A DNA stretch of 64,000 bases from JAIEPW01 sp964471915 (GTDB lineage: Bacteria; Acidobacteriota; Terriglobia; Bryobacterales; Bryobacteraceae). Shown here piece by piece: positions 8,987-17,164 of the stretch. How positions within the stretch are numbered: position 1 is the first letter of the stretch; the number at the start of each line of letters is the position of its first letter. Both the position numbers and the translations under genes were made by a program. The notes beneath the pieces were generated by a model. It saw only the letters and a program-made list of their open reading frames with translations. It made no database searches and had not been told where the DNA came from. The stretch spans positions 271,576 through 335,575 of the forward strand of contig CAYYID010000001.1 in the NCBI GenBank assembly GCA_964471915.1, written 5' to 3'.

Positions 8987-10408
8987 TTAGGAAGCCTTCG
9001 CCTCGCCGCCAGTCCGGTTGTCGATCTTGACGCGCGCCCCGTTCCGCATGGTCCGGATCGCCTTGTAACTACCGGTGACAATGCGCTCGTTCTCCTGCAG
9101 GCCGCCCACCACCTCGATGTCGGTGGCGCCGGTGATCCCGGTTTCCACCTTGCGGAACTCGGCCTTCTCGCCCACCAGCACGAACACGCCCTGGATCTCT
9201 TCCTTCTTGGCTCGCTCGGCCGCCGGGTTCGCCGCCGCCTGGACGCTGTCTTTCTTCTCGTCCGTGGCTTCCAGGTCGCCCTTGGTGCGCACGGTCAACG
9301 CCTGAATCGGGATGGTCAGCGCATTCGCCCGCGTGGCGGTGGTTACCTTCGCCGTGCACGACAGGCCCGGCCGCATGTCGGCCGGCGGGTTGTCCAGCGC
9401 GATCACGACCTTGAAGTCCTTGGCTTCCTGGCTCGACACCGCGCTCTGCGAAGCCGCGACGCCGGACGACCGCAGAATCGCGGTGTTACCGATCTCGATC
9501 ACGCGTCCCGTGAAGGTTTTGCCGGGGATGGCGTCCACCGTCACTGAGGCCCGCTGGTCCAGCCGCATGTTGACGATGTCGGTCTCGTCCACTTTCACTT
9601 CCGCGGTGATCACCGACATGTCGGCGATGGTCATGATGGTGCTTGCGGCCGAGTTCTGGATCCCGGGGACCACCGTCTCGCCCACACGCACCGGCAGGTT
9701 CGTCACCACGCCATTGATGGGAGCCACCGCGTCATGCCGCGCCAGCACGTCCGAGGCGCGGGCCAGCGTCGCCTGGATCTGCGAAACGCGGCGCTGGGCG
9801 GACTGCATCTGCTGCTGTGCCTGATTCCGTTGCGCCCGCACCTGCTGCAGCCGCGCCTCCGACTCCTTCAAAGCCGCCACCTGCGCGTCGTAGCCCGCCT
9901 GCCGCGAATCGTATTCCTGCTTCGCGATCACGCCCGCCTGGAACAACTGCTTGGCCCGGTCCCAATCGAGCTGAGCCCGGCGCAACTCCGCTTTGGCGCG
10001 GTCCACGGAGGCCTCGCTGACCTTAATCGAATCGTCCAGCACGCTCATGCCGCTTTCGGCGGCGGCGGCGTCGGCGGCAGCGCTCCGGACGGCTGCTTCC
10101 TGCGCCCGCACATCGGCGGACGCCTGAATGTTCTCAATCCGCGCCACCACCTGCTGGCGGGTCACGCGGTCCCCCTCGCGTACCAGAATGTCCGTGATCC
10201 GGCCCTGGGCGTTCGCCCCGATGTTGATGTAATTGAGCGGCTTAATCTCGCCGGAAGCGGTTACGATGGCGGCCAGGTCCTGCCGCGCGGCAGTCCCGGT
10301 CTGCACCGTCACCACGCCCGACTGGCGCGCCCGGTAGCTTCCGAATACGACGCCCGCGATCGCCAACACCGCGACCACGCCCAACGTCACTTTCCATTTC
10401 GTTTTCAC
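8987..10408 (-). CDS. MacA/HlyD-family periplasmic adaptor protein
   Basis: This is a 473-residue membrane-fusion protein. It has an N-terminal anchor (about 7-26), a first biotinyl-lipoyl half at 'VTASGEIKPLNYINIGANAQGRI', a long Gln/Ala-rich alpha-hairpin coiled coil (about 90-220), and the second lipoyl half at 'NGVVTNLPVRVGETV'. Beta-barrel and membrane-proximal domains follow. It should link an inner-membrane MacB-type ABC transporter to an outer-membrane channel. It is translated from GTG 10408 with AGGA five bases upstream, and the ATPase follows on the same strand. The hairpin is longer than in typical MacA but otherwise normal. Confidence 0.9.
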   Translation of the reverse strand: MKTKWKVTLGVVAVLAIAGVVFGSYRARQSGVVTVQTGTAARQDLAAIVTASGEIKPLNYINIGANAQGRITDILVREGDRVTRQQVVARIENIQASADVRAQEAAVRSAAADAAAAESGMSVLDDSIKVSEASVDRAKAELRRAQLDWDRAKQLFQAGVIAKQEYDSRQAGYDAQVAALKESEARLQQVRAQRNQAQQQMQSAQRRVSQIQATLARASDVLARHDAVAPINGVVTNLPVRVGETVVPGIQNSAASTIMTIADMSVITAEVKVDETDIVNMRLDQRASVTVDAIPGKTFTGRVIEIGNTAILRSSGVAASQSAVSSQEAKDFKVVIALDNPPADMRPGLSCTAKVTTATRANALTIPIQALTVRTKGDLEATDEKKDSVQAAANPAAERAKKEEIQGVFVLVGEKAEFRKVETGITGATDIEVVGGLQENERIVTGSYKAIRTMRNGARVKIDNRTGGEAKAS

Positions 10409-10543
10409 AGAGTCCTGGCTTCCCCCGCAAGTTAGTAGACGCTATCAATGCGCCGGAAGTTCTATTTCTTCCGCAGCCGAGCACTCAAGAGACGGTGGGA
10501 GTGGAGCGATCGCTCGTAAATCTCGGTAAGTTCGCCGTAAGAG

Positions 10544-11167
10544 TCAGTAACGGAGGAACTTAAGTGGCTTGCCGGTGGCCGCCGAGGGGAGCGTCACTTC
10601 GTTGCCATTCTGCTCCACGGGACCCTGCCAGGCGGTCTGGCCCGTCTGGGTCATGGTAATCTGGCCATTCCTAATGGAGAATTGACCAACCTGCCAGCGG
10701 ATCGGCAGCGTGAAGAGGTGCGTGCCATCCGCGTAAAAATATAGGTGCTGCTCGATGTCGAGTTGCTTGGCCGGGTAGGGACCGGACCAGCCACCCAGCA
10801 GCAGGTTCTTGGGATCCGCGATCGCCCCGGCGCGCTTCAGTTCCAGCCTGCCCTTGTCGTGAGTCAGGACCAGCTCCCGTTCGGCCAGCTTCTCGATCTT
10901 GTACGAGATTCGCGTGGTCCGGCCTCCCCGGTCCGCCACCTCCAAGGTCAGTTGCTCCCCGGAACGCTGGTACGAAGACGACACGATGGGGCTAGGGCTC
11001 CAGCGGTAGTTCTGCCCGGGGCGAAACTCCACCACCACGCCGAGACCACCCCGCGAGGTCTCTACGGAGCGCCAGCGGCCGAACAACTGCGACGCCGGAT
11101 CGGCGGCCGAAACCTGTCCGATCCCCGCTACGATCCAGAAGGCGGAGGCGATCACGAAGGTTTTCAT
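10544..11167 (-). CDS. Exported hypothetical protein (lipocalin-like fold suspected)
   Basis: This is a 207-residue protein with a clear signal peptide (MKTFVIASAFWIVAGIGQVSAA). The mature part reads as two similar beta-rich halves: 'LFGRWRSVETSRGGLGVVVEFRPGQNYRW' and, later, 'LLGGWSGPYPAKQLDIEQHLYFYADGTHLF'. The halves look like tandem copies of a lipocalin-like 'GxW...F..G.Y' unit. I do not recognise a specific family. The frame is open 30 codons further upstream, but that extension overlaps the divergent promoter, so ATG 11167 is chosen. The 135 bases downstream (10409-10543) contain nothing recognisable. Confidence 0.7.
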   Translation of the reverse strand: MKTFVIASAFWIVAGIGQVSAADPASQLFGRWRSVETSRGGLGVVVEFRPGQNYRWSPSPIVSSSYQRSGEQLTLEVADRGGRTTRISYKIEKLAERELVLTHDKGRLELKRAGAIADPKNLLLGGWSGPYPAKQLDIEQHLYFYADGTHLFTLPIRWQVGQFSIRNGQITMTQTGQTAWQGPVEQNGNEVTLPSAATGKPLKFLRY

Positions 11168-11248
11168 GATCGTTCTATCGGCAGTTCGGCCGCGGTCCGA
11201 CAGCGGGGGGTCCCGGCGTTCTATACTGAGGGGAGACAATTTCTGTCT

Positions 11249-11650
11249 ATGAACCAACCGATTCGGGTGCTGGTGGCAAAGCCGGGCTTAGACGGCCACG
11301 ATCGCGGTGCGAAGGTAATTGCCCGCGCGCTGCGTGACGCCGGCATGGAGGTCATCTATACCGGCCTCCGCCAAACTCCCGAGATGATCGTCAACGCGGC
11401 TCTCCAGGAGGACGTCCAGGTCATTGGCCTGTCCATCCTGTCGGGCGCGCACAACGCTATCGTACCCCGCGTCCTCGAGTTGCTTCGCGAGAAGCAGATG
11501 GAGGACGTGGTGGTCATTGTCGGAGGCATTGTTCCGGATGACGATGCCGCCCGCCTGAAATCCCTCGGTGTCGCGGGCGTTTTCCAGCCCGGCGCGTCGC
11601 TCGAGGAGATTGTGAACTTCATCCGGAGCTCCGTCCCGCAAGCGGCCTGA
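11249..11650 (+). CDS. Cobalamin-binding (B12) domain protein, methylmalonyl-CoA mutase small-subunit type
   Basis: This 133-residue protein consists only of the B12-binding domain. It has the base-off/His-on signature DxHxxG as D15-G-H17-D-R-G20, then 'GLSILSGAH' and the 'VGGIVPDDD' loop. Stand-alone domains like this form the small subunit of split acyl-CoA mutases together with a separate large catalytic subunit. No large subunit is in the window. A TATACT box at 11222-11227 suggests a short leader with a GGGGAG 13 bases before ATG 11249. It is divergent from the exported protein gene at 10544-11167. Confidence 0.9.
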   Translation: MNQPIRVLVAKPGLDGHDRGAKVIARALRDAGMEVIYTGLRQTPEMIVNAALQEDVQVIGLSILSGAHNAIVPRVLELLREKQMEDVVVIVGGIVPDDDAARLKSLGVAGVFQPGASLEEIVNFIRSSVPQAA

Positions 11651-11656
11651 AGCGCC

Positions 11657-11682
11657 GGCCGGCCCCTGGCTAGGGGGCGGCC
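11657..11682 (+). terminator. GC-rich hairpin after the B12-domain gene
   Basis: An inverted repeat of 11 bases per arm (11657-11667 and 11672-11682) has one internal G-G mismatch and a four-base loop. It begins six bases after the stop codon. No T-run follows, so it could act with Rho or simply protect the 3' end. Confidence 0.45.
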
Positions 11683-11769
11683 CGCGCCGCGGCCCCGGAG
11701 CGAGGCGGAAGCCGGGCGCCGCGTTCGTGAATGACGCGAACGGGCGCTTTCAATGAGAGTCGAGGATGC

Positions 11770-13110
11770 ATGCAAGAGAAAGTTAACATCGCGGTGTTCG
11801 TCGATTACGACAACATCGAGATCGGTTTGAAGTCCACCCTGCGGCGCGAGTTTGACGTGTCCCTGGTGTTGAGCGCGCTCAAGGAGCGCGGGGATATCGT
11901 CGCCAAGTTCGCCTACGCGAACTGGGGCAGACAGGAGTATGCCACCCGCAGCATGGCCGAGAACGCCGTGCAGATGGTGCAGCGCAACCCCTCGCCCCGC
12001 GGCGACAAAAACGGCGGCGACATCAACCTCGCCCTCGACGCCCTGGAGATGGCCTTCACCCACCAGCACGTGACCGCCTTCGCCATCGTCTCCGGCGACA
12101 GCGACTTCACGCCCCTGGTCAACAAGCTGAAGGAGTACGGCAAGACCGTCTACGTCGTCGGCGGCAAAGCCTTCACCTCCACCATCCTGCAGCAGAACTG
12201 CCACGAGTTCATCAGCTTCGAGTCGCTGCTGCCGGACGGCGAGAAGATCGAAGTAGTGCCGCGCGGCGAGCGCGAACGCGCCCGCCGCGAAAAGCCCCAG
12301 GCCGGCGGCGGGTCCGCCGCCTCCGGCGGAGGACAAGCGCCGTCACCGAACTTGCAGGGCGAGCGCCGGCAGCGGCCCGCGCCGCTCGATCTCGAACAGG
12401 TGCTGCCGCTGGTCGACCGCGCCCTCCAGGTCCTGGAACGCCGCAACGTCCAGCCCCAGCTCGGCCTCCTGAAGTCCACCATGCTGCAGCTCGACTCCGC
12501 CTTCAGCGAGCGGGCCTACGGCGCCTCCAGCTTCTCCGAATTCGTCGAGAAACTGAAAACCACCGACCTGGTGCAGGTCTCCGGCACTGGCGGGCGCTAT
12601 ATCATCGAGCGCAAGAAAGGCGAGCACGCCGCCGCGCCGGTCCACCAGCCCGAGGACCTGCTGCCGCCCCTGCGCGACGTGCTGGAGAACCACCGCCTGG
12701 ATTGCGAGAACGGCGTCGCCTCGGACCGCCTCAAGGAGTGGTTCTTCGAGGAACAGCCCTCCATCCAGTTGCACAACTATGGGTTCCAGGGCTTCAAGGA
12801 ACTGCTCAACTACGCCCAGGACAAAACCGTAGTCCGCTTGGAGAACGACGCCGAGCGCGGCGTAACCGTGTTCCTCGGCGCTGAGTTCTATCCCCCGGCG
12901 CTGCCGCCGGAGCCGGAGCCTTCGCACGACGACGTCATGGAAGAGGACGAGCCGCAGCCCTACGTCGAGGGTCAGCCGACCATCTTCGAGCCGAACCCGC
13001 CGCCCGCGAAGCCCAAAAAGACGGCCAGCCCGCGCAAGCGTCCGCCGAAACCCGGCGGGGACCGTCCGAAGTCGTCGCGCCCGCGCGGCGGCCGCAAGAA
13101 ACCCGACTAA
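11770..13110 (+). CDS. NYN-domain (LabA/DUF88) protein with two OST-HTH/LOTUS domains and a basic tail
   Basis: This is a 446-residue protein. The NYN PIN-like domain occupies about 7-145, with acidic residues in 'AVFVDYDNIEIGL', the middle 'GGDINLALDALEMA' and 'AIVSGDSDFTPLVNKLKEYGK'. After a Gly-rich linker, two OST-HTH/LOTUS-like units follow (about 206-281 and 296-376). The end is a Lys/Arg/Pro-rich tail of about 45 residues. NYN domains are metal-dependent RNases and LOTUS domains bind RNA (G-quadruplex or dsRNA in eukaryotes), so an RNA-processing role is inferred. Start ATG 11770 is preferred over an upstream in-frame ATG at 11731 because GAGG stands 5 bases before it. Confidence 0.88.
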   Translation: MQEKVNIAVFVDYDNIEIGLKSTLRREFDVSLVLSALKERGDIVAKFAYANWGRQEYATRSMAENAVQMVQRNPSPRGDKNGGDINLALDALEMAFTHQHVTAFAIVSGDSDFTPLVNKLKEYGKTVYVVGGKAFTSTILQQNCHEFISFESLLPDGEKIEVVPRGERERARREKPQAGGGSAASGGGQAPSPNLQGERRQRPAPLDLEQVLPLVDRALQVLERRNVQPQLGLLKSTMLQLDSAFSERAYGASSFSEFVEKLKTTDLVQVSGTGGRYIIERKKGEHAAAPVHQPEDLLPPLRDVLENHRLDCENGVASDRLKEWFFEEQPSIQLHNYGFQGFKELLNYAQDKTVVRLENDAERGVTVFLGAEFYPPALPPEPEPSHDDVMEEDEPQPYVEGQPTIFEPNPPPAKPKKTASPRKRPPKPGGDRPKSSRPRGGRKKPD

Positions 13111-13199
13111 GCCAGGCCACCGGCCCGCCCAGCGCTCTTTGCCCCTCACGGGTTGCCGATGTGCCCGTTCCGGACAGGGTGCCGGTTCCCGCGCGCCAC

Positions 13200-13231
13200 T
13201 GAGCCCCCGCCGTAGGCGGGGGCCAAAGTCG
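13200..13231 (+). repeat. REP-like palindromic element, copy A
   Basis: The element starts TGAGC and ends CAAAGTCG. Between them lies a perfect 8-bp G/C stem (CCCCCGCC / GGCGGGGG) around the loop GTA. Two diverged copies with the same flanks occur at 17761-17793 (opposite strand) and 17818-17849. It lies in the 184-base gap 13111-13294, which is otherwise empty apart from a promoter. Confidence 0.65.
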
Positions 13232-13280
13232 CTGCGCGGCCCGCAAGTGGTTGACGACGAGGCCGCAGGCTGGACCGCCG

Positions 13281-13295
13281 TATAATTCTTAGCTA
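13281..13295 (+). promoter_or_regulatory. Consensus -10 box for a probable leaderless transcript
   Basis: TATAAT at 13281-13286 is followed by 8 bases and then ATG 13295, so transcription would begin at or next to the start codon. There is no Shine-Dalgarno. The nearest TTGACG (13251) is 24 bases away, too far to be a normal -35. Confidence 0.6.
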
Positions 13296-14962
13296 TGCGG
13301 ATCGCTCTGTTTCTCGCGGCTACGCTCGCTTTCGCGCAAAGCGAGACCTACGACCTGATTCTCTTCAACGGCCGGCTCGTGGACGGGACGGGAGCGGCGT
13401 GGTTCCACGGCGACCTGGCGGTAAAGGACGGCCGCATCGCGCGGATCGCACCCGCGGGGATGCTCAAGAACCTGGCGGCGAAGGACCGCGTGGACGCCTC
13501 GCGCCTGGTGATCGCGCCAGGGTTCATCGACATCCAGAGCCACTCGCGTGAGGCCTTTCTGCGCGGCGACGGCCGCGTGGTCAGCAAAGTGACGCAGGGC
13601 GTAACGACCGAAATCATGGGCGAGGGATCCACGAACGCGCCGTTCAACGAGAAGACGGCGCAGATGGGCTACGATCCCGAGGGCATCAAGATCAACCAGG
13701 CGTTCTCGGGTCCGCGCGGGTTCCGGAAGTGGATGGAGTATCTCGCGAAGCGGGGCGCGTCGGTGAACTTCGGGTCGTTCGTGGGGGCGGCGACGATCCG
13801 GGTGTACGGCAAGGGCATGGACCAGGGTCCGGCGGGCGGCGCCGAGCTGGAGGACATGAAGCGCGCGGTGCGCAACGCGATGGAGGACGGCGCGTTCGGC
13901 GTGGCGAGCGCGCTGATCTACGCGCCGGGCGAGTACGCCGGGACGCCGGAGCTGATCGAGCTGGCGAAGGCGATGGCGCCGTACGGGGGCGTGTACATCA
14001 CGCACATGCGCAGCGAGGCGGACAAGTTCCTGGAAGGAATCGACGAGGCCGTCGAGATCGGGCGCAAGGGCGGGGTCGCGGTGGAGATCTATCACCTGAA
14101 GGCGGCGGGCAAGCGGAACCACCACAAGATGCCGCAGGCGATTGCGCGGATCAACGCGGCGCGCGCGAGTGGCGTGGACGTGCAGGCGAACATGTATCCG
14201 TACGTGGAGGGCGGCACGGGCCTGACGGCGTGCCTGCCGCCCTGGGCGATCGCGGGCGGCAAGCTGTTTCCGAATCTGCAGAGCGCGGAGATCCGGGCGA
14301 AGATGAAGACCGATATTCTCGGGAACAAGGGCCAGTGGGAAAACACGTGTGAGCTGGCGACGCCGGAGGGCGTAACGGTAACTGCGCCGGAGAAGCCGGA
14401 GAACGCCAAGTTCGCCGGCAAGACGCTGGCGCAGATTTCCAAGATGACCGGCAAAGACTGGATGGAAGTCGTGATGGACCTGGTGCTGTCAGAGCGCGAC
14501 CGCGTGGACGCGATCTTCGCGCTGAACAGTTGGGACAACCTGAAGCTGGAGATCGCCCAGCCGTGGATCAAGTTCGGCACGGACGCCGGCGGCGCGGATC
14601 CGGAGAAGGACAAGGCGCTGGTGCACCCGCGGGCGTACGGGACGTTCACGCGAGTGCTGGGGCGGTTCGTGCGCGAGGAGAAGGTGATCGGGCTGGAAGA
14701 CGCCGTGCGCAAGATGACGTCGGCGGTGGCGACGCGCCTGTCGATCGCGGATCGCGGGGTACTGCGGGCGGGGATGAAAGCGGACATCGTGGTGTTCGAT
14801 CCGGCGACAGTGCTGGATAAGGCGACGTTCGAGCAGCCGCACCAGGTGTCGGCGGGCGTGCGGGACGTGCTGGTAAACGGCGTATTCGTGCTGCGGGACG
14901 GGAAGCACACGGGGGCGAAGCCGGGGCAGTTTGTCGCGGGTCCGGGGCTCAGGAAGCAATGA
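13295..14962 (+). CDS. Exported amidohydrolase, N-acyl-D-amino-acid deacylase (D-aminoacylase) family
   Basis: This is a 555-residue protein with a signal peptide (MRIALFLAATLAFAQS). Family features are 'LILFNGRLVDGTGAAWFHGDLAVKDGRIARIA', 'APGFIDIQSHSREAF', 'VYITHMRSE' and 'EIYHLKAAG', and the C-terminal 'GMKADIVVFDP'. The usual HxH metal motif is QSH here. The Cys of the family's 'NCG' loop is replaced by 'GEGS', so the metal centre must differ from classical D-aminoacylase. The histidines of 'THM' and 'YHL' are kept. Stop and next start overlap by 4 bases with the VanX-like gene, suggesting joint degradation of D-amino-acid peptides. Confidence 0.85.
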   Translation: MRIALFLAATLAFAQSETYDLILFNGRLVDGTGAAWFHGDLAVKDGRIARIAPAGMLKNLAAKDRVDASRLVIAPGFIDIQSHSREAFLRGDGRVVSKVTQGVTTEIMGEGSTNAPFNEKTAQMGYDPEGIKINQAFSGPRGFRKWMEYLAKRGASVNFGSFVGAATIRVYGKGMDQGPAGGAELEDMKRAVRNAMEDGAFGVASALIYAPGEYAGTPELIELAKAMAPYGGVYITHMRSEADKFLEGIDEAVEIGRKGGVAVEIYHLKAAGKRNHHKMPQAIARINAARASGVDVQANMYPYVEGGTGLTACLPPWAIAGGKLFPNLQSAEIRAKMKTDILGNKGQWENTCELATPEGVTVTAPEKPENAKFAGKTLAQISKMTGKDWMEVVMDLVLSERDRVDAIFALNSWDNLKLEIAQPWIKFGTDAGGADPEKDKALVHPRAYGTFTRVLGRFVREEKVIGLEDAVRKMTSAVATRLSIADRGVLRAGMKADIVVFDPATVLDKATFEQPHQVSAGVRDVLVNGVFVLRDGKHTGAKPGQFVAGPGLRKQ

Positions 14963-15870
14963 CGCTCGCGCTGGTGTTTCTGCTTTGGCAGCCGGCCCCG
15001 CGACCTGTCGATGTTCCCGCGGAGTGGCGCGGGCGAATCGGCGAGTATGGTCCCGACAACGCGGCGGTGCTGGTGTTCGAGAAAGACGGCGCGCTGTGGA
15101 TGCGGCGCGCGGGCGGGGAGGCGCGGCCCCTGGAGGAAGCGGCGCGGTTTACGGCGTGCTGCCTGGAGATGGGATCGCTGAAGCTGGCGCGCAGGCCGGA
15201 TCCCGCAAGTCCGGGGCAGACGTTTCGGATCACGCCGATCCTGCCCGTGGCGAAGGCGCGGGAGATCGCCGCGGCGGCGACGCCGCCGGTGCAGCCGGCG
15301 AAGCTGCGCAAGCCGGACCTGGTGGAGATCGGGAAACTGGACCGGACCATCAAACTCGACATCCGGTACGCGAGCGAGAACAATTTCATGGGGGCGCCGT
15401 TCTACACGGAGGCGCGGGCGTTCCTGCAGCGTCCGGCGGCGGAGGCGCTGGTGCGCGCGCACCGGAAGCTGCACCCGTTCGGCTATGGGCTGCTGATCCA
15501 CGACGGGTACCGGCCGTGGGCGGTGACCAAGATGTTCTTCGAGGCGACGCCGCCGGCGCAGCGGGAGTTCGTGGCAAACCCGGCACCGGGGTCGAAGCAC
15601 AACCGGGGCGCGGCAGTGGATCTGTCGCTGTACGAACTAGCGACGGGAGAGGCCGCAGTGATGCCGTCCGGCTACGACGAGTTCTCGCGGCGGGCGTATC
15701 CGGCATACGAAGGCGGCACGTCACTGGAGCGCTGGCGGCGGGACCTGCTGCGCTGGGCGATGGAGAGCGAAGGCTTTCAGGTGGTCGACAACGAATGGTG
15801 GCACTTCGACTACCGCGACTGGCGGGAGTATCCGGTGCTGAACGTCCCGTTCGAGAAGCTGCGGCGGTAG
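14959..15870 (+). CDS. M15 family D-alanyl-D-alanine dipeptidase (VanX/DdpX-like)
   Basis: This is a 303-residue exported peptidase. After a hydrophobic start, an extra N-terminal region of about 100 residues precedes the M15 domain. The zinc site is seen in 'GSKHNRGAAVDLSLYE' (His and Asp ligands) and in 'NEWWHFDY' (catalytic Glu, His ligand). The family cleaves D-Ala-D-Ala dipeptides. In a soil bacterium this is more likely for cell-wall peptide scavenging than vancomycin resistance, since no VanH or VanA gene is present. It is translationally coupled (ATGA) to the preceding D-aminoacylase-like gene. Confidence 0.9.
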   Translation: MTLALVFLLWQPAPRPVDVPAEWRGRIGEYGPDNAAVLVFEKDGALWMRRAGGEARPLEEAARFTACCLEMGSLKLARRPDPASPGQTFRITPILPVAKAREIAAAATPPVQPAKLRKPDLVEIGKLDRTIKLDIRYASENNFMGAPFYTEARAFLQRPAAEALVRAHRKLHPFGYGLLIHDGYRPWAVTKMFFEATPPAQREFVANPAPGSKHNRGAAVDLSLYELATGEAAVMPSGYDEFSRRAYPAYEGGTSLERWRRDLLRWAMESEGFQVVDNEWWHFDYRDWREYPVLNVPFEKLRR

Positions 15871-15874
15871 GCGG

Positions 15875-16618
15875 TCAGGCGAGCCGGCGCCAGATGTCGG
15901 CGTAGTAGTGGAAGTCGATGCCGCAGGAGCGCAGCAGGGCGCGGTCGCGGGCGATCTCGAGCGCGGGTCCCGAGGCGGCGACGCGGCCGCGGTGGAAGAC
16001 CGCGAGGCGGTCGCAGCAGGCGATGGCGGGCAGGATCTCCTGCGAGATCAGGACCACGGTGGCATCGAGGGAGCGGATCACCTCGACCACCTGCTCCACC
16101 ATGCCGGGATCGAGGTTCGCGAACGGCTCATCGAAGGCGATGAGGCCGGGGCGCATGGCGAGCACGGTCGCAAGCGCCGCGCGGCGTTTTTCGCCGAAGG
16201 ACAGGTCGTGCGTGGAGCGGTGCTCGAGCCCTTCCAGGCGCATTTGGGCGACGGCGGTCGCGACGCGCTCGCGGACCTCTTCGACGGAGCAGCCGAGATT
16301 CCGCGGTCCGAAGGCTATGTCCTCGGTGACGGTCGGGGTGAAGAGCTGATCGTCGGGGTTCTGGAAGACGATGCCGACACGGGCCCGGATGGCGCGGAGG
16401 TTGTCCTTGGTGACGGGGTCGCCGTCGATGCGCACGGCGCCGGACTCGGGCAGCAGGACGCCGTTCAGGTGGAGCAGGAACGTGGACTTACCGGCGCCGG
16501 AAGGTCCGATGATGCCGAGGCGCTCGCCGGGTTCGATGGCAAGCGAGAGGCCGTCGAGGACCGGGGCTCCGCCGGGATAGCGGAAGACGAGGGAGGCGGC
16601 GTCGGCGCGCGAGGGCAC
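15875..16618 (-). CDS. ECF-type ABC transporter ATPase (CbiO/EcfA-like)
   Basis: This is a 247-residue ATPase. Walker A is 'GPSGAGKST', the ECF-characteristic Q-loop is 'FQNPDDQLFTPTVTEDIAFGP', the signature is 'LSFGEKRRAALA' and Walker B is 'LIAFDEPFANLD'. The H-loop is abnormal: the position normally occupied by the switch histidine ('THD') reads 'SQEI', so Gln replaces His. No EcfT or substrate-binding S component is nearby. The upstream neighbour on the same strand, only 3 bases away, is a thioredoxin-fold protein. Its transport partner and substrate (cobalt, nickel or a vitamin in this family) cannot be told. Confidence 0.85.
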   Translation of the reverse strand: MPSRADAASLVFRYPGGAPVLDGLSLAIEPGERLGIIGPSGAGKSTFLLHLNGVLLPESGAVRIDGDPVTKDNLRAIRARVGIVFQNPDDQLFTPTVTEDIAFGPRNLGCSVEEVRERVATAVAQMRLEGLEHRSTHDLSFGEKRRAALATVLAMRPGLIAFDEPFANLDPGMVEQVVEVIRSLDATVVLISQEILPAIACCDRLAVFHRGRVAASGPALEIARDRALLRSCGIDFHYYADIWRRLA

Positions 16619-16621
16619 GAT

Positions 16622-17083
16622 CTATTTTAGGAGGCGTTCGAGGGCGCGGGGATCGAAGGGTCCGGCGTGGCGGTCCTTGATGTTGCCGGATGCATCGAAC
16701 CTGACGACCAGCGGCAGGCGATCGTCGGTCACCTGTAGCGCCTGTTTCCAAGCCTTTTCGTTCTCGGTGAGGATGATGGAGCGAGGGCGGTGGGCTTCGG
16801 GCATGCCGCTGCGCATGCCGCGGCGGATCATGCCGCGGACCAGACGCGGGGCGGCCTCGAGGTTGGCGACGGAGTAGGCGTCCACGTTTGCCTTGACGAG
16901 CGGTTCCATCCAGGCCTGGACCTTCTCGCCCGCCTCCTTGCTGAACGAGAAGACGCACACGGCGGGCTTGCCGGCGAGCAGGGCGGGAAAGGAGATCTTG
17001 CGGCCGTCGAGGGTTTCGCCGGGCGTGGGCGGGAGCGTTTGGCCGACGAGGAGAGGAACGACGAAGAGGACGCAGGTCCGCAT
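16622..17083 (-). CDS. Small exported thioredoxin/AhpC-fold protein lacking redox cysteines
   Basis: This is a 153-residue protein with a signal peptide (MRTCVLFVVPLLVGQTLP). It is followed by 'GETLDGRKISFPALLAGKPAVCVFSFSKEAGEKV', which resembles a redoxin N-terminus with the CxxC position replaced by 'SKEA'. A later 'RLPLVVRFDASGNIKDRHAGPFDP' fits a thioredoxin beta-strand and cis-Pro region. Catalytic activity as a disulfide reductase is therefore unlikely. The frame is open far upstream on the minus strand, but only this part is protein-like. It ends 3 bases before the ECF ATPase gene. Confidence 0.7.
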   Translation of the reverse strand: MRTCVLFVVPLLVGQTLPPTPGETLDGRKISFPALLAGKPAVCVFSFSKEAGEKVQAWMEPLVKANVDAYSVANLEAAPRLVRGMIRRGMRSGMPEAHRPRSIILTENEKAWKQALQVTDDRLPLVVRFDASGNIKDRHAGPFDPRALERLLK

Positions 17084-17164
17084 GAGGTGAGGATGGCACA
17101 GGAAAGCATCCCGGCGTGACCGTTTTTCCGCCGTTCTGCGCAGGTACGGGTAGGAGCATTCGCA

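Noticed and set aside
13251..13256. TTGACG as -35 for the TATAAT at 13281
   Set aside because: Spacing of 24 bases is outside the functional range.
14959..15870. Vancomycin-resistance locus
   Set aside because: Only a VanX-like dipeptidase is present; no VanH, VanA or VanRS genes.
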